64,000 nt of DNA from Shewanella donghaensis (GTDB taxonomy: Bacteria; Pseudomonadota; Gammaproteobacteria; Enterobacterales; Shewanellaceae), in contig NZ_CP041783.1 of NCBI RefSeq assembly GCF_007567505.1, forward strand, positions 434,001 to 498,000, given 5' to 3'. Positions 47,301-57,665 of the stretch are shown piece after piece (within the stretch, counting starts at the first letter, position 1; every line of letters starts with the position of its first letter). The position numbers and the translations under genes are program-made. The notes below the pieces were generated by a model that saw only the letters and a list, made by a program, of their open reading frames with translations, was not told the origin of the DNA and made no database searches.

Positions 47301-47408
47301 GCTACGATATTCACTTTATTGGTGATACCTGTGGCTTATAGTATTTTTGCTAAAAACAGTAGCTCTCCAGAAGCGATAGCGCAAAAATTAGAGCAAGAGT
47401 TAAAATAG
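44319..47408 (+). CDS. RND efflux pump, HAE1 (AcrB-like) inner-membrane subunit
   Basis: A 1029-residue proton-driven exporter with 12 TM helices and two large periplasmic loops. TM4 has the proton-relay pair in GMVVDDAIVMLEN (AcrB Asp407/Asp408), and TM10 has the lysine in VGLAAKNGILIVEF (AcrB Lys940). The opening ILTDISVKRPVLASVISILI is standard. It overlaps the adaptor gene by 4 bp. The order dapA-bamC-adaptor-pump matches what I recall from Shewanella. The substrate is unknown. A terminator at 47433-47467 closes the unit. Confidence 0.95.
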   Translation: MILTDISVKRPVLASVISILIILLGLVSFDKLPLREYPNIDPPVVSIDTSYRGASASVVESRITQLVEDRISGVEGIKHVSSSSRDGRSSVTLEFDIDRDIEAATNDVRDRISSLLDNLPEEADPPEVKKANGGDEVIMWLNLVSDQMTTLQLTDYARRYLVDRFSVVDGVANIRLGGGKVYAMRVWIDRQALAARKLTVADIESALRSENVELPAGSIESKERHFTVRVDRSFRTEEDFANLVITQGDDGYLVKLGDVAKVQIGSEEERIMFRGNTESMIGLGVSKQSTANTLDVARGANALVDQINPTLPAGMEIKRSYDSSVFIEASIKEVYQTLFIAMILVIIVIYLFLGSVRAMLIPALTVPVSLMGTFIVLYSLGYTINLLTLLAMILAIGMVVDDAIVMLENIHRRIEQGDSPLKAAYLGAREVAFAVVATTLVLIAVFMPITFLEGDLGKLFKEFAVTMSAAVLFSSLVALTLSPMMCSKLLKPAGESSWLVRKVDAVMAKLSNIYRASLVSAIKKPYYIGAIVIAAFVLSGYLVKQVPQEFAPQEDRGSMFLVVNGPQGASFEYIEKYMDEIEGRLMPLVDSGDIKRLLIRAPRSFGSSADFSNGMAIIVLEDWADRRPANEIITDIRSRIADLAGVRAFPIMRQAFGRGVGKPVQFVLGGPSYEELALWRDIIIEKASENPMLTGLDHDYKETKPQLKVNIDKDRAADLGVSISHIGRTLESMLGSRLVTTFMRDGEEYDVIIEGNRDNQNTATDLENIYVRSERTRELVPLSNIVTVEEFADASSLNRYNRMRAITIEANLADGYSLGEALDYLNEVSDTYLPAEAVISYKGQSLDYQSSGNSMYFVFILALGIVFLVLAAQFESYVHPMVIMLTVPLATLGALIGLWFTGQSINIYSQIGIIMLVGLAAKNGILIVEFANQLRDKGVEFEQAVIQASTQRLRPILMTGITTAAGAIPLVMSSGAGSETRFVIGVVVLSGILLATIFTLLVIPVAYSIFAKNSSSPEAIAQKLEQELK

Positions 47409-47432
47409 CCAAAAGCGATTAACATTACTATG

Positions 47433-47467
47433 AAAGCCAGTTGCATAAAGTCGCAACTGGCTTTTTT
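47433..47467 (+). terminator. Terminator of the RND efflux operon
   Basis: AAAGCCAGTTGC (47433-47444), an 8-nt loop, GCAACTGG (47453-47460), then CTTTTTT to 47467. A strong hairpin. Confidence 0.9.
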
Positions 47468-47533
47468 ATGTCTGTATACTTATCAGATAGCTTTTGAGTT
47501 TACCCAAATTGCGTTAGAGGTTGTGTATTAGTC

Positions 47534-47869
47534 ATGAAGAAAACAGATAAGAAACGGGATAATCAAATTCGTGAACAGCTAACGCTTGTTTGTGACCTAT
47601 TTTTGAATGAATGTGAAGGTTTTGAATGGTTAACACATAAAGTAAATTATGATGCGTTCCCAAAATCATTGAAGGTTATCTGTGTCTTTAGCCAGGAATC
47701 AGAGATTACCGCTGTTAGATTAGCGAAACAAGATGAGTTTATGATTCAAGCGATTCAACATCATTTGCAAGCAGTATCAATGAATATATCACGTGATCAA
47801 ATTGTGTTAGATAGCGAAGCAGCGTGTGATAGTCAGCATGATGGTAATTGGGCTAGAAGGTTGAATTAG
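47534..47869 (+). CDS. Conserved hypothetical protein, about 111 aa
   Basis: A small soluble protein opening MKKTDKKRDNQIREQLTLVC, with GFEWLTHKVNYDAFPKSLKV and a C-terminal NWARRLN. I recognise related proteins in Vibrio and Shewanella that databases sometimes label Fis-family regulators, but I see no Fis helix-turn-helix here, so that label is doubtful. Function is unknown. It is a single gene between the RND pump terminator and fadE, which converges from the other strand. Confidence 0.7.
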   Translation: MKKTDKKRDNQIREQLTLVCDLFLNECEGFEWLTHKVNYDAFPKSLKVICVFSQESEITAVRLAKQDEFMIQAIQHHLQAVSMNISRDQIVLDSEAACDSQHDGNWARRLN

Positions 47870-47970
47870 CTAACTCTAACCCTAAACCTAACCTCTAGTT
47901 GTGGTATTGAACTCGGTTTTGGTTTTAGTGTTCAAAGTTTTATATCAGAAAAACATTAATAATTCACAGA

Positions 47971-47999
47971 CAAAAAAAGGGAAAGCGAATGCTTTCCCT
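47971..47999 (-). terminator. Terminator of fadE
   Basis: On the minus strand AGGGAAAGC, ATTC, GCTTTCCCT, then a run of T (the A run at 47972-47978 on the plus strand). It lies 21 bp after the fadE stop. Confidence 0.88.
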
Positions 48000-48020
48000 C
48001 TTTATTACAGATGTTTAGGG

Positions 48021-50468
48021 CTAGGCTGCTTCAACTTGCTTAGCCACTGAAGCAACTTTCGCTTCAAGCTCTTCAGAATCAAAATCATCAACATTAATTG
48101 ACTTCATTCGACCGATTTCAGCTCTTTCTAGTAAGGCCACTTCAGTATCACTAAGTACACCCAGTGCTTTACCTTCTGCAGCAATTTTATCTAACCACAT
48201 AAAGGGTAAACGCTTACCAGCAGCTTTACATACTTTGTCGTAAATTGGCTCAGACGCTAAAATATCAAGTAGTGTTTGTTCTTGAATACCCACAGCGTTA
48301 TGCTCTGATGGTGTTAAGAATTGACCTTTACCAAGACGGTCACGACTAGCACATGGCGTTTGCATAATCTTAGCCACTTTATGATCTAACACATCACTAG
48401 GACGTTTAAGAGGGCGTCCAAATGGGAAGATGACAGCACGTAATGCAAAGCCAAGACCCATAGGGAAGTTATCTAATAAATCATCTAAAGATGTTTGCAG
48501 TTTATGCAGAGAATCTTCAACAGCCCACTGAACTAAAGGTAAATCTTCAGTTAAACGACCTTCGTCTTCATAACGCTTAAGCGTAGCTGAGGCGAGATAG
48601 AGTTGACTTAATAAGTCACCTAAACGTGCTGAAATACGTTCTTTACGTTTTAGATTGCCACCCAATGTTGCCATTGCTAAATCAGAAAGTAGGGCTAAGT
48701 TGGCACTAAAGCGGTTCATCTGCTGGTAATAACGTTTTGTTTTATCGTTATATGGTGATTTTGTGAAACGACTAGATGTCACACCCATCCAGAAGCTTCT
48801 GACAAAGTTCGACATTGCAAAGCCGATATGCCCAAAGATAGCGGCATCGAAATTACTTAAGCCTTGGCCTGATGTCGTATCAAAAGCTGATTCCATTTCC
48901 GTCAAAACATATGGGTGACAGCGAATTGCACCTTGACCATAAATAATCATCGAACGGGTTAGAATGTTTGCGCCTTCAACTGTAATCGCAATCGGTGCTG
49001 CTTGATAGCCGCGACCTAAATAGTTATTTGGGCCAAGACACACACCTTTACCACCGTGAATATCCATGGCATCGATAACACATTTTTGCATTCTGTCAGT
49101 CAAATGATACTTAACGATGGCAGAGATAACAGAGGGTTTTTCACCCAGACCAATGCCGACAGTGGTTAGTGAACTAACCGCATCCATTAAGTAAGCGTTA
49201 CCACCAATTCGTGCCATTGGCTCTTCAATACCTTCTAATTTTCCGATAGGTAGTTTGAACTGACGACGGATACGAGCATAAGCACCAGTAGCAAGAGCAG
49301 CTGTTTTAACACCACCAGCAGAGTTTGAAGGTAAAGTGATACCACGCCCTACAGATAGACATTCAACGAGCATACGCCAGCCTTGACCTGCCATAGCTGG
49401 CCCACCAATGATGAAACTCAATGGTACGAATACTTCGTTACCGCGAGTTGGACCATTTTGGAACATACAGTTTAGTGGGAAATGACGACGGCCAGTTTCA
49501 ACACCTTCAATATCTGTTGGGATAAGGGCACAAGTAATACCTAAGTCAGCAGTATCGCCAAGTAAACTGTCTGGGTCGCGTAATTTGAATGCAAGACCTA
49601 GTACTGTTGCAACAGGGGCGAGGGTAATATAGCGCTTGTTCCATGTTAGTTTCATCCCTAACACTTCTTCGCCTTCCCATTCTCCTTTACAAACAATACC
49701 AAAATCTGGGATTGCGCCAGCATCACTACCAGCTTCTGGGCTAGTGAGTGCGAAACAAGGGACTTCAAGACCTTTTGCTAAACGTGGTAGGTAATGATTT
49801 TGCTGTTCTTCAGTACCATAGTGTTGCAATAATTCTCCAGGACCTAAAGAATTTGGCACACCAACAGTAGAGGCCAATTCACTGCTTAAACCAGCAAGCT
49901 TTTGTAAAACGCACGATTGTGCATAGGCTGAATACTCTCGACCACCATATTTCTTCTTGATGATCATGGCGAAGAAACCTTCGTCTTTTAGGTATTGCCA
50001 AACTTCCTGTGGAAGGTCAGCAAGTTCATGAGAAACTTGATGTTGATTAAGCATTTTACATACTGTTTCAACTGGACCATCTAAGAAGGCTTGCTCTTCT
50101 GCAGTTAATCGACCTTTAGGGTAGTTATGCAGTTTATTCCAGTTTGGATTACCTGCGAATAAATCTGCTTCCCACCAGGTTGTACCCGCTTCAATCGCTT
50201 CTTTCTCAGTAGAAGACATTTCAGGCATGATGCCTTGATATACTTTTAACAGTGGACGAGAAATGAAGTTTTGACGAAATGATTTTACATTTAATGGCAG
50301 AGCTAAAACGATATATACGATCCAGGCTAAACTACCAACAATGTTCAACACGCTACCAACAAGCAAAACAACTGCAGCGGCAATGGTTGCCGTCAATAGT
50401 GATACGCGCATATAAGTCGCTGCGCCGAGTACCGCTATCATGGCGATGATCCAAATAAGTGTCTCCAC
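48021..50468 (-). CDS. fadE: Acyl-CoA dehydrogenase FadE
   Basis: An 815-residue flavoprotein that catalyses the first oxidation step of fatty acid beta-oxidation; E. coli FadE has 814 aa. An N-terminal hydrophobic part (about 1-60, [15 protein letters not shown] then [14 protein letters not shown]) is followed by the acyl-CoA dehydrogenase core ([45 protein letters not shown]). The start is taken as GTG at 50468, with AGGAG 7 bp upstream and the family length; a longer TTG start at 50492 would place the ribosome-binding site inside the gene. A candidate PsrA operator lies upstream at 50594-50611. Confidence 0.95.
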   Translation of the reverse strand: METLIWIIAMIAVLGAATYMRVSLLTATIAAAVVLLVGSVLNIVGSLAWIVYIVLALPLNVKSFRQNFISRPLLKVYQGIMPEMSSTEKEAIEAGTTWWEADLFAGNPNWNKLHNYPKGRLTAEEQAFLDGPVETVCKMLNQHQVSHELADLPQEVWQYLKDEGFFAMIIKKKYGGREYSAYAQSCVLQKLAGLSSELASTVGVPNSLGPGELLQHYGTEEQQNHYLPRLAKGLEVPCFALTSPEAGSDAGAIPDFGIVCKGEWEGEEVLGMKLTWNKRYITLAPVATVLGLAFKLRDPDSLLGDTADLGITCALIPTDIEGVETGRRHFPLNCMFQNGPTRGNEVFVPLSFIIGGPAMAGQGWRMLVECLSVGRGITLPSNSAGGVKTAALATGAYARIRRQFKLPIGKLEGIEEPMARIGGNAYLMDAVSSLTTVGIGLGEKPSVISAIVKYHLTDRMQKCVIDAMDIHGGKGVCLGPNNYLGRGYQAAPIAITVEGANILTRSMIIYGQGAIRCHPYVLTEMESAFDTTSGQGLSNFDAAIFGHIGFAMSNFVRSFWMGVTSSRFTKSPYNDKTKRYYQQMNRFSANLALLSDLAMATLGGNLKRKERISARLGDLLSQLYLASATLKRYEDEGRLTEDLPLVQWAVEDSLHKLQTSLDDLLDNFPMGLGFALRAVIFPFGRPLKRPSDVLDHKVAKIMQTPCASRDRLGKGQFLTPSEHNAVGIQEQTLLDILASEPIYDKVCKAAGKRLPFMWLDKIAAEGKALGVLSDTEVALLERAEIGRMKSINVDDFDSEELEAKVASVAKQVEAA

Positions 50469-50593
50469 TGTCTTTCTCCTTAAAGCATCCAAATATTGAA
50501 CGCCTACAAATTAATGATCCTATTCACAGAACTGAGTGTGGTCAGACCTGTATCACATAAAATTAAACTGAACTGAAGATGATTACAAGTTTT

Positions 50594-50611
50594 TTCAAAC
50601 AATTGTTTAAA
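50594..50611. promoter_or_regulatory. Candidate PsrA operator upstream of fadE
   Basis: TTCAAACAATTGTTTAAA: an 18-bp inverted repeat with one mismatched pair. It fits the CAAAC-N4-GTTT pattern I recall for PsrA, the fatty-acid-responsive TetR-type repressor of gammaproteobacteria. It is 126 bp before the fadE start. Assignment is by pattern only. Confidence 0.5.
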
Positions 50612-50708
50612 ATTAATTGATCAATAAAAGTCCCAAATTTATTTTGCACTAGGTACAATAGGCATAAGATAAAATTTTAATTTAATTCAACTCTTTAAGG
50701 CTTTTTTA

Positions 50709-51488
50709 ATGTGTGAGTTACTAGCGATGAGCGCTAACATTCCTACAGATATTGTGTTTAGTTTCACAGGTTTAGCTGAACGTGGTGGCGTTACTGGACC
50801 ACATGTAGATGGTTGGGGGATCACTTTTTATGAAGGCAAAGGCAGTCGTACTTTTAAAGATGCGAGTCCCAGTAGCGAATCTCATATTGCTAAGCTAATT
50901 AAATCTTACCCAATAAAAAGTGAGATAGTTGTTAGCCATATTCGTCAAGCCAATCGTGGCTGTGTTTCGTTAGAAAATACCCATCCTTTCACCCGAGAAT
51001 TGTGGGGACGCTATTGGACATATGCACATAATGGACAACTGTCAGACTATCAAAACAAGTTCAATGTAAGCCGCTTTCAGCCTGTTGGTGACACTGATAG
51101 TGAATTAGCATTTTGTTGGATAATGGAACAAGTGTTAGTTGAGTTTGGCGATAAAGCACCAGATGACATGAATCAGGTATTTGAGTTTATAGCGACCATT
51201 GCAGATGAAATTCGTGAATTAGGTGTATTCAACATGATCTTGAGTGATGGTGTCGATTTAATGACCTATTGCACCAATAATTTATGTTACATCACCCGCA
51301 GAGCCCCGTTTGGTAAGGCTAAACTCATCGATACTGATGTGGTGATTGATTTCAATAAAGAAACGACACCCAATGATGTCGTGACTGTTATTGCGACTAG
51401 ACCACTGACTAAAAATGAACAGTGGCATATTTTACAGCCGGGTGAATGGAAGCTATTCAGACAAGGTGAGTTACTGATTAACAGTTAA
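50709..51488 (+). CDS. yafJ: Class II glutamine amidotransferase, YafJ-like
   Basis: A 259-residue Ntn hydrolase-type protein. The second residue is Cys (MCELLAMSAN), the expected nucleophile once Met is removed. GWGITFYEG, HIRQANRG and YAHNGQLSDYQ are the substrate-pocket motifs of GATase_4. The acceptor substrate is unknown for YafJ. It faces away from fadE, as in E. coli where yafJ and fadE are neighbours. The stop is 3 bp from the end of the convergent DUF3108 gene. Confidence 0.92.
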   Translation: MCELLAMSANIPTDIVFSFTGLAERGGVTGPHVDGWGITFYEGKGSRTFKDASPSSESHIAKLIKSYPIKSEIVVSHIRQANRGCVSLENTHPFTRELWGRYWTYAHNGQLSDYQNKFNVSRFQPVGDTDSELAFCWIMEQVLVEFGDKAPDDMNQVFEFIATIADEIRELGVFNMILSDGVDLMTYCTNNLCYITRRAPFGKAKLIDTDVVIDFNKETTPNDVVTVIATRPLTKNEQWHILQPGEWKLFRQGELLINS

Positions 51489-51491
51489 CAC

Positions 51492-52295
51492 CTACTGATT
51501 ATGTGAAACAGCTGTATCGTTTTCTATTGCTTGCTCAATGTGGTAATTATCTAATTTAATATCGAGTTGTTTACTGCCTTTTGAAAAATGACTTAAGCGC
51601 ACAGGCAAGTAATTTAAATCAGGCGCCATCCAGAAAAATGTTTGGCGCTTTTTACTTTTTCTCACCACTTCTATCTTTATGGTTTGGTAAGTACCACTAT
51701 CTATAATGACTTGTTCTTTACCCACTACTTTGAATTCATAATCATCTAACTCTTTCTCCTTTACCATCTTATATTTCAAAGAGTCTGGGTTATGGTAAAG
51801 ATCCATTCTAAATTGGAGTTGCGAAACTAATGGGTCAAAAATGTCGTTGGCAAAAGGTAATTTTTCACGTTCGTCTTTATATATAGTATGAATAACGTCT
51901 TGTCCTGGAGCGAAAACAGTTTGTTCTGTGTAATCTGAGCCAGTGCCACTGCGTTTACTCATATAACGGATGGGTTTTAATTCTCCGTCTTCTAATTGAA
52001 ATTCACTATTTATGTTACGTACATCAGATAGCATCAATAGACTGACGTCACTGTCGAATCGATAGTTGTAATACCCATTATCACTTTTAGGTAATTGAAA
52101 GCGTGCTTTACCCAGTTCAATACTGCCATAAAAAACCCGATATTCTGCTGAATGAGGGATTAACGGCTTAAGATAATCTGTACTGTGATCACTAGGTGGT
52201 AAAGTAGGAGTGGAAGCTTCATCAGCGGCAATAGCTGTTTGAGATAGTGAAAATAAAACAACATTTGCGAATAAAATAGTGATTTTTTTAATCAA
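51492..52295 (-). CDS. DUF3108 domain exported protein
   Basis: A 267-residue protein with a signal peptide (MIKKITILFANVVLFSLSQTAIA) if TTG 52295 is used. GGTAGG lies just upstream of this codon at a good distance, and the long frame to 52364 would overlap the ATL gene. The mature part contains AEYRVFYGSIELGKARF and a C-terminal FFWMAPDLNYLPVRLSHF, the usual DUF3108 features. The fold is periplasmic and lipid-carrier-like in my recollection; the role is not established. It follows the ATL gene by 23 bp, so they form an operon. Confidence 0.82.
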   Translation of the reverse strand: MIKKITILFANVVLFSLSQTAIAADEASTPTLPPSDHSTDYLKPLIPHSAEYRVFYGSIELGKARFQLPKSDNGYYNYRFDSDVSLLMLSDVRNINSEFQLEDGELKPIRYMSKRSGTGSDYTEQTVFAPGQDVIHTIYKDEREKLPFANDIFDPLVSQLQFRMDLYHNPDSLKYKMVKEKELDDYEFKVVGKEQVIIDSGTYQTIKIEVVRKSKKRQTFFWMAPDLNYLPVRLSHFSKGSKQLDIKLDNYHIEQAIENDTAVSHNQ

Positions 52296-52318
52296 AGGAA
52301 TACCTACCAAAACTTGTA

Positions 52319-52663
52319 TTAAAAGGGTAAAGACATAACCAAGGTTGCCAAATCTGGTCGCCATTCATATTTCGACAGTGAAATCTTACCTTTGTTCACT
52401 TCAACACCTTCAGATCTTAGTCGTTCTTGTTGATTTTGGAAATGAATAGTATTGAGTTTAAAAGAAATTTTACCTTGGCTATTAATCACTCTATACCAAG
52501 GTAAGACCAAATGTGGTGGGGCATCTTTTAATGCTTTTGAGACATATCTAGCTCGCCCAGGCAAACCAGCGAGATCGGCAACTTTGCCATAAGCTAATAC
52601 ATTGCCTGCGGGGATCATGTTTACAATGAACCAAATTCTTTGTTTAGGGCTCAGATTTTCCAT
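52319..52663 (-). CDS. Alkyltransferase-like protein (ATL, DNA-damage recognition)
   Basis: A 114-residue homologue of the DNA-binding domain of O6-alkylguanine methyltransferases. The reactive Cys of the PCHRV motif is replaced by Trp (LPWYRVIN), the mark of ATL proteins, which bind O6-alkylguanine without repairing it and flag it for nucleotide excision repair. AYGKVADLAGLPGRARYVSKAL forms the helix-turn-helix and arginine finger. E. coli Atl (YbaZ) has PWHRV, so Tyr in place of His is a small variation. It is upstream of the DUF3108 gene. Confidence 0.92.
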   Translation of the reverse strand: MENLSPKQRIWFIVNMIPAGNVLAYGKVADLAGLPGRARYVSKALKDAPPHLVLPWYRVINSQGKISFKLNTIHFQNQQERLRSEGVEVNKGKISLSKYEWRPDLATLVMSLPF

Positions 52664-52818
52664 TTATAAACGATAGCTCAAATCTATTGTGATGAAATGT
52701 CTAAGGTAGTTTAGTGTAGCTTGTAAGCTGAAGATAGATCTAGAGTTGCAGTTTGTTTGGATAGTAACCATGTCTCCCCCATATTTGTATGAGAGAGACA
52801 TACAATTACATCAGCAGT

Positions 52819-53499
52819 TTAAATAACGGTCAGATAAACACACAAGAAATGGGACAAAGCGCCAGCGAGTACAAATAAGTGCCAAATAGCATGGTTATAG
52901 GGAATACGTTTATTAACATAAAATATTACCCCGATGCTATAAAAAGCGCCACCAGCCAACAATAGGTTAAAGCCTAAGTCGCTCATGCCTTTTATTAAGT
53001 CACTCATTATGGTGACACAGAGCCAGCCCATCACTAAATAAAGAATGACACTCAATGCTTTAAAGCGACCTATAAAGAGGGTTTTAAAAACAATTCCCCC
53101 TAGGGCTAACATCCATACTGCCGTCAGAATAATTGAAGCATATTCACTTTCAAGGCTGATAAGCATGAGTGGAGTATAAGTGCCCGCTATAAGGGTATAA
53201 ATAGCGCAATGATCTGCCATTTTAAAACGCTTACGCCATAGAGGTGTTTTACTTGAGTGATATAAGGTCGATGCCAGAAATAGCATCACAATACTTAGAC
53301 CATAAACGGCTACACCAATGGTTTCAGTTAAGTTTAATTGGCCATTAGCTTTAATAAGCATAGCTATTAAGGCAACGAGACCTGCAATGACACCAATACC
53401 ATGAGTGATGCTGTTGGCACGTTCTTCAATAACACCATAATCAGGCTTAGTTATCGGTGTAGTTTCTAATGATTGATTAGCATCTAACTCTAGTGACAT
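52819..53499 (-). CDS. trhA: PAQR / hemolysin III family membrane protein (TrhA-like)
   Basis: A 226-residue protein with about seven TM segments. The opening part has RANSITHGIGVIAGLVALI, the family signature, then FLASTLYHSS with a conserved His, HCAIYTLIAGTYTPLML and a C-terminal HAIWHLFVLAGALSHF. These His residues form the metal site in PAQR proteins. TrhA (YqfA) of E. coli is linked to membrane lipid homeostasis; haemolysis itself is not established for such proteins. It stands alone, with no operon partner. Confidence 0.92.
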   Translation of the reverse strand: MSLELDANQSLETTPITKPDYGVIEERANSITHGIGVIAGLVALIAMLIKANGQLNLTETIGVAVYGLSIVMLFLASTLYHSSKTPLWRKRFKMADHCAIYTLIAGTYTPLMLISLESEYASIILTAVWMLALGGIVFKTLFIGRFKALSVILYLVMGWLCVTIMSDLIKGMSDLGFNLLLAGGAFYSIGVIFYVNKRIPYNHAIWHLFVLAGALSHFLCVYLTVI

Positions 53500-53783
53500 A
53501 GTTGCGTACGGCCTAGTTAAGCGATTTAGAATGAGTCTAACAGCTAAAAATAATATAGGCTATAACTTTAGCGTACACGTGTAAGCTTAAATAATTATTC
53601 TAGCTTAACTCGCTGATTTTATTTACGAGAGAAGCAGTGACAATGAGTGAATAAGGGAACTTATTGGAATTGTTGTTATCTATATTGTGAGTTTTATAGC
53701 CATGCTAAAAACTCAAAGCAAGTGATAAGCTAGATAGTACATAAGGAGCATGAGCTTTTAAATAGCGACAGGAGGCGCAAATA

Positions 53784-55049
53784 ATGACTAATAACAGTGA
53801 TGTATGTAATGTAGAACTCGAAGACGATCATATCGATGAACCGATATACAGTGAAGATTCTGTCTCATTACCTGTTAAAACATTAATTGCTACAAAATCT
53901 TCCGAAGAAACCGCACAAATTGATTTCTCCTCGGATGCATTGATATTTCCTGCCGTAGATACTGTTGAACCTGCAACGCTGACTCAATGTCATATTGACG
54001 ATCAGCAAGAGCAAAACAGTCAACAGCGCCAATCTTCGTTTGTTAATGGCCATTTTATCGTAAAAAAGCTATTAACTTCCCCATCAACAATGCTTGTTGC
54101 ATTGCTACATATTGTCGTGCTGATTATCCTATTGAATCTTGCTAATAATACGGTAAAGCATTTTGTCGAAGTCAGTAACGAGAAAAGTCTGTCTAACTTG
54201 AGTGAGCAAATAGATAACTCGACAAAAATAAAGGCCTACTTTTTAACGGCTGAACAAATTAGACAGCTATCTAACGAGCAACTGACTAAAGAACAGCTAT
54301 CAGAAAACCAACCGTTTATTGAACAAAAGCCTGCTTCTTCAAAGCAGCAACAAGAACAAGTAATCAAAAAGGCACAAGAACCAGAAACTAAAACTACAGA
54401 AACCATTCCTCAAAATGAGCAACTTCCAACCAAAGTTTTGTTAGATCAGCCAATCGCTCAAATTGAAGTACAAAAGGCGGCAACAAAACCAATTCTACTG
54501 CCTGAAATGGAAAAGGCGTTAACGTTTGAAGAAACATCAATAGTCACAGAGTTTGATTGGTCATCAGTTGACAGTATTTATCTGCAGAAAGATAAAGAGG
54601 CCAGTAATGAACATTTTTTTAATCAAAAAACGTTTAGTGAACTTGGTGAAAGTGAGTTAGCAATTGAACATTTTTCAGTTTTAAACTCAGCTTCACATTC
54701 CTTTGTGAATCAATATAACCAACAACAAGTGATCGAGCTTATTTCACAACAAGCTCATAATGCGACTTCATCGAGTGGCGCGAGTGTAAGTGAACTCACG
54801 CCGGAAATGGACGATATAGAATTAATTCTCATAGAAGATAAGCGTCAACCCACCACGCTTAATCACCGCTTAGATCCGAATAGAATCGTTAAATTAGGTG
54901 AGACTTGCTATCGAGTCGTTCCCTTACCAACACAGATAAACCCGCATGCTGAAGGGTTAGGTTTTGCCGAACCATGTGATAGTGGCAAAATGAAAAGGGC
55001 GCTAAACAAAGCAATCGAACATCGTTTATCAAAAGTCCAATTGCCTTAA
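53784..55049 (+). CDS. Unrecognised bitopic membrane protein, 421 aa
   Basis: I do not recognise the family. It has a cytoplasmic N-terminal part of about 100 acidic residues, one TM helix at about 103-121 (MLVALLHIVVLIILLNLA), a Gln/Glu-rich linker (about 140-230) and a C-terminal region with ELTPEMDDIELILIEDKR and the conserved-looking LDPNRIVKLGETCYRVVP. The layout (N-in anchor, long linker, C-terminal domain) resembles TonB or a division/envelope adaptor, but there is no TonB motif. AGGAGG precedes ATG 53784. It sits alone between trhA and the thi riboswitch, with no operon partner. Confidence 0.8.
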   Translation: MTNNSDVCNVELEDDHIDEPIYSEDSVSLPVKTLIATKSSEETAQIDFSSDALIFPAVDTVEPATLTQCHIDDQQEQNSQQRQSSFVNGHFIVKKLLTSPSTMLVALLHIVVLIILLNLANNTVKHFVEVSNEKSLSNLSEQIDNSTKIKAYFLTAEQIRQLSNEQLTKEQLSENQPFIEQKPASSKQQQEQVIKKAQEPETKTTETIPQNEQLPTKVLLDQPIAQIEVQKAATKPILLPEMEKALTFEETSIVTEFDWSSVDSIYLQKDKEASNEHFFNQKTFSELGESELAIEHFSVLNSASHSFVNQYNQQQVIELISQQAHNATSSSGASVSELTPEMDDIELILIEDKRQPTTLNHRLDPNRIVKLGETCYRVVPLPTQINPHAEGLGFAEPCDSGKMKRALNKAIEHRLSKVQLP

Positions 55050-55284
55050 ATTGCTTTTTTCAACTGCATCAAGTTTTTGTTACCCAATAACCTTATTCTA
55101 AATATGAATTATTCTATTCTTATACAATAAATTAATTGATGTCAGTAAGGGTTATTGTCAAATTAAATAAACCAAATCGTCTAAATACAGGTGCTTAATA
55201 TATGAATTATTTAGATTGCCAAAGTTTTCTATTGAATATATTAAACTTGTATTTTGTTAATTAAGCTGGCTATACTGCAGCCAT

Positions 55285-55366
55285 CTTGTCGGAGTGCCTT
55301 ATGGCTGAGACCGTTTATTCGGGATCCGTTGAACCTGATCAGGCTAAAACCTGCGAAGGAAACAAG
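55285..55366 (+). ncRNA. TPP riboswitch (THI element)
   Basis: The conserved parts are in order: CTTGTCGGAGTGC (from 55285), GGCTGAGACC, GGGATCCGTTGAACCTGATC, GGCTAAAACCTGCG and AGGAAACAAG ending at 55366. CTTG at 55285-55288 and CAAG at 55363-55366 close the P1 helix. It precedes the thiC operon by 254 bp and presumably lowers its expression when thiamine pyrophosphate is plentiful. Confidence 0.96.
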
Positions 55367-55419
55367 CAGTTAATTTGCTTAGTTTTTACAAAATAGTGCC
55401 TTTAAATTCAATTTTTTAA

Positions 55420-57663
<2,244 letters not shown>

Positions 57664-57665
57664 CT

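Noticed and set aside
47534..47869. Fis-family regulator label for the small hypothetical.
   Set aside because: No helix-turn-helix of the Fis type is visible, so only a conserved hypothetical is claimed.
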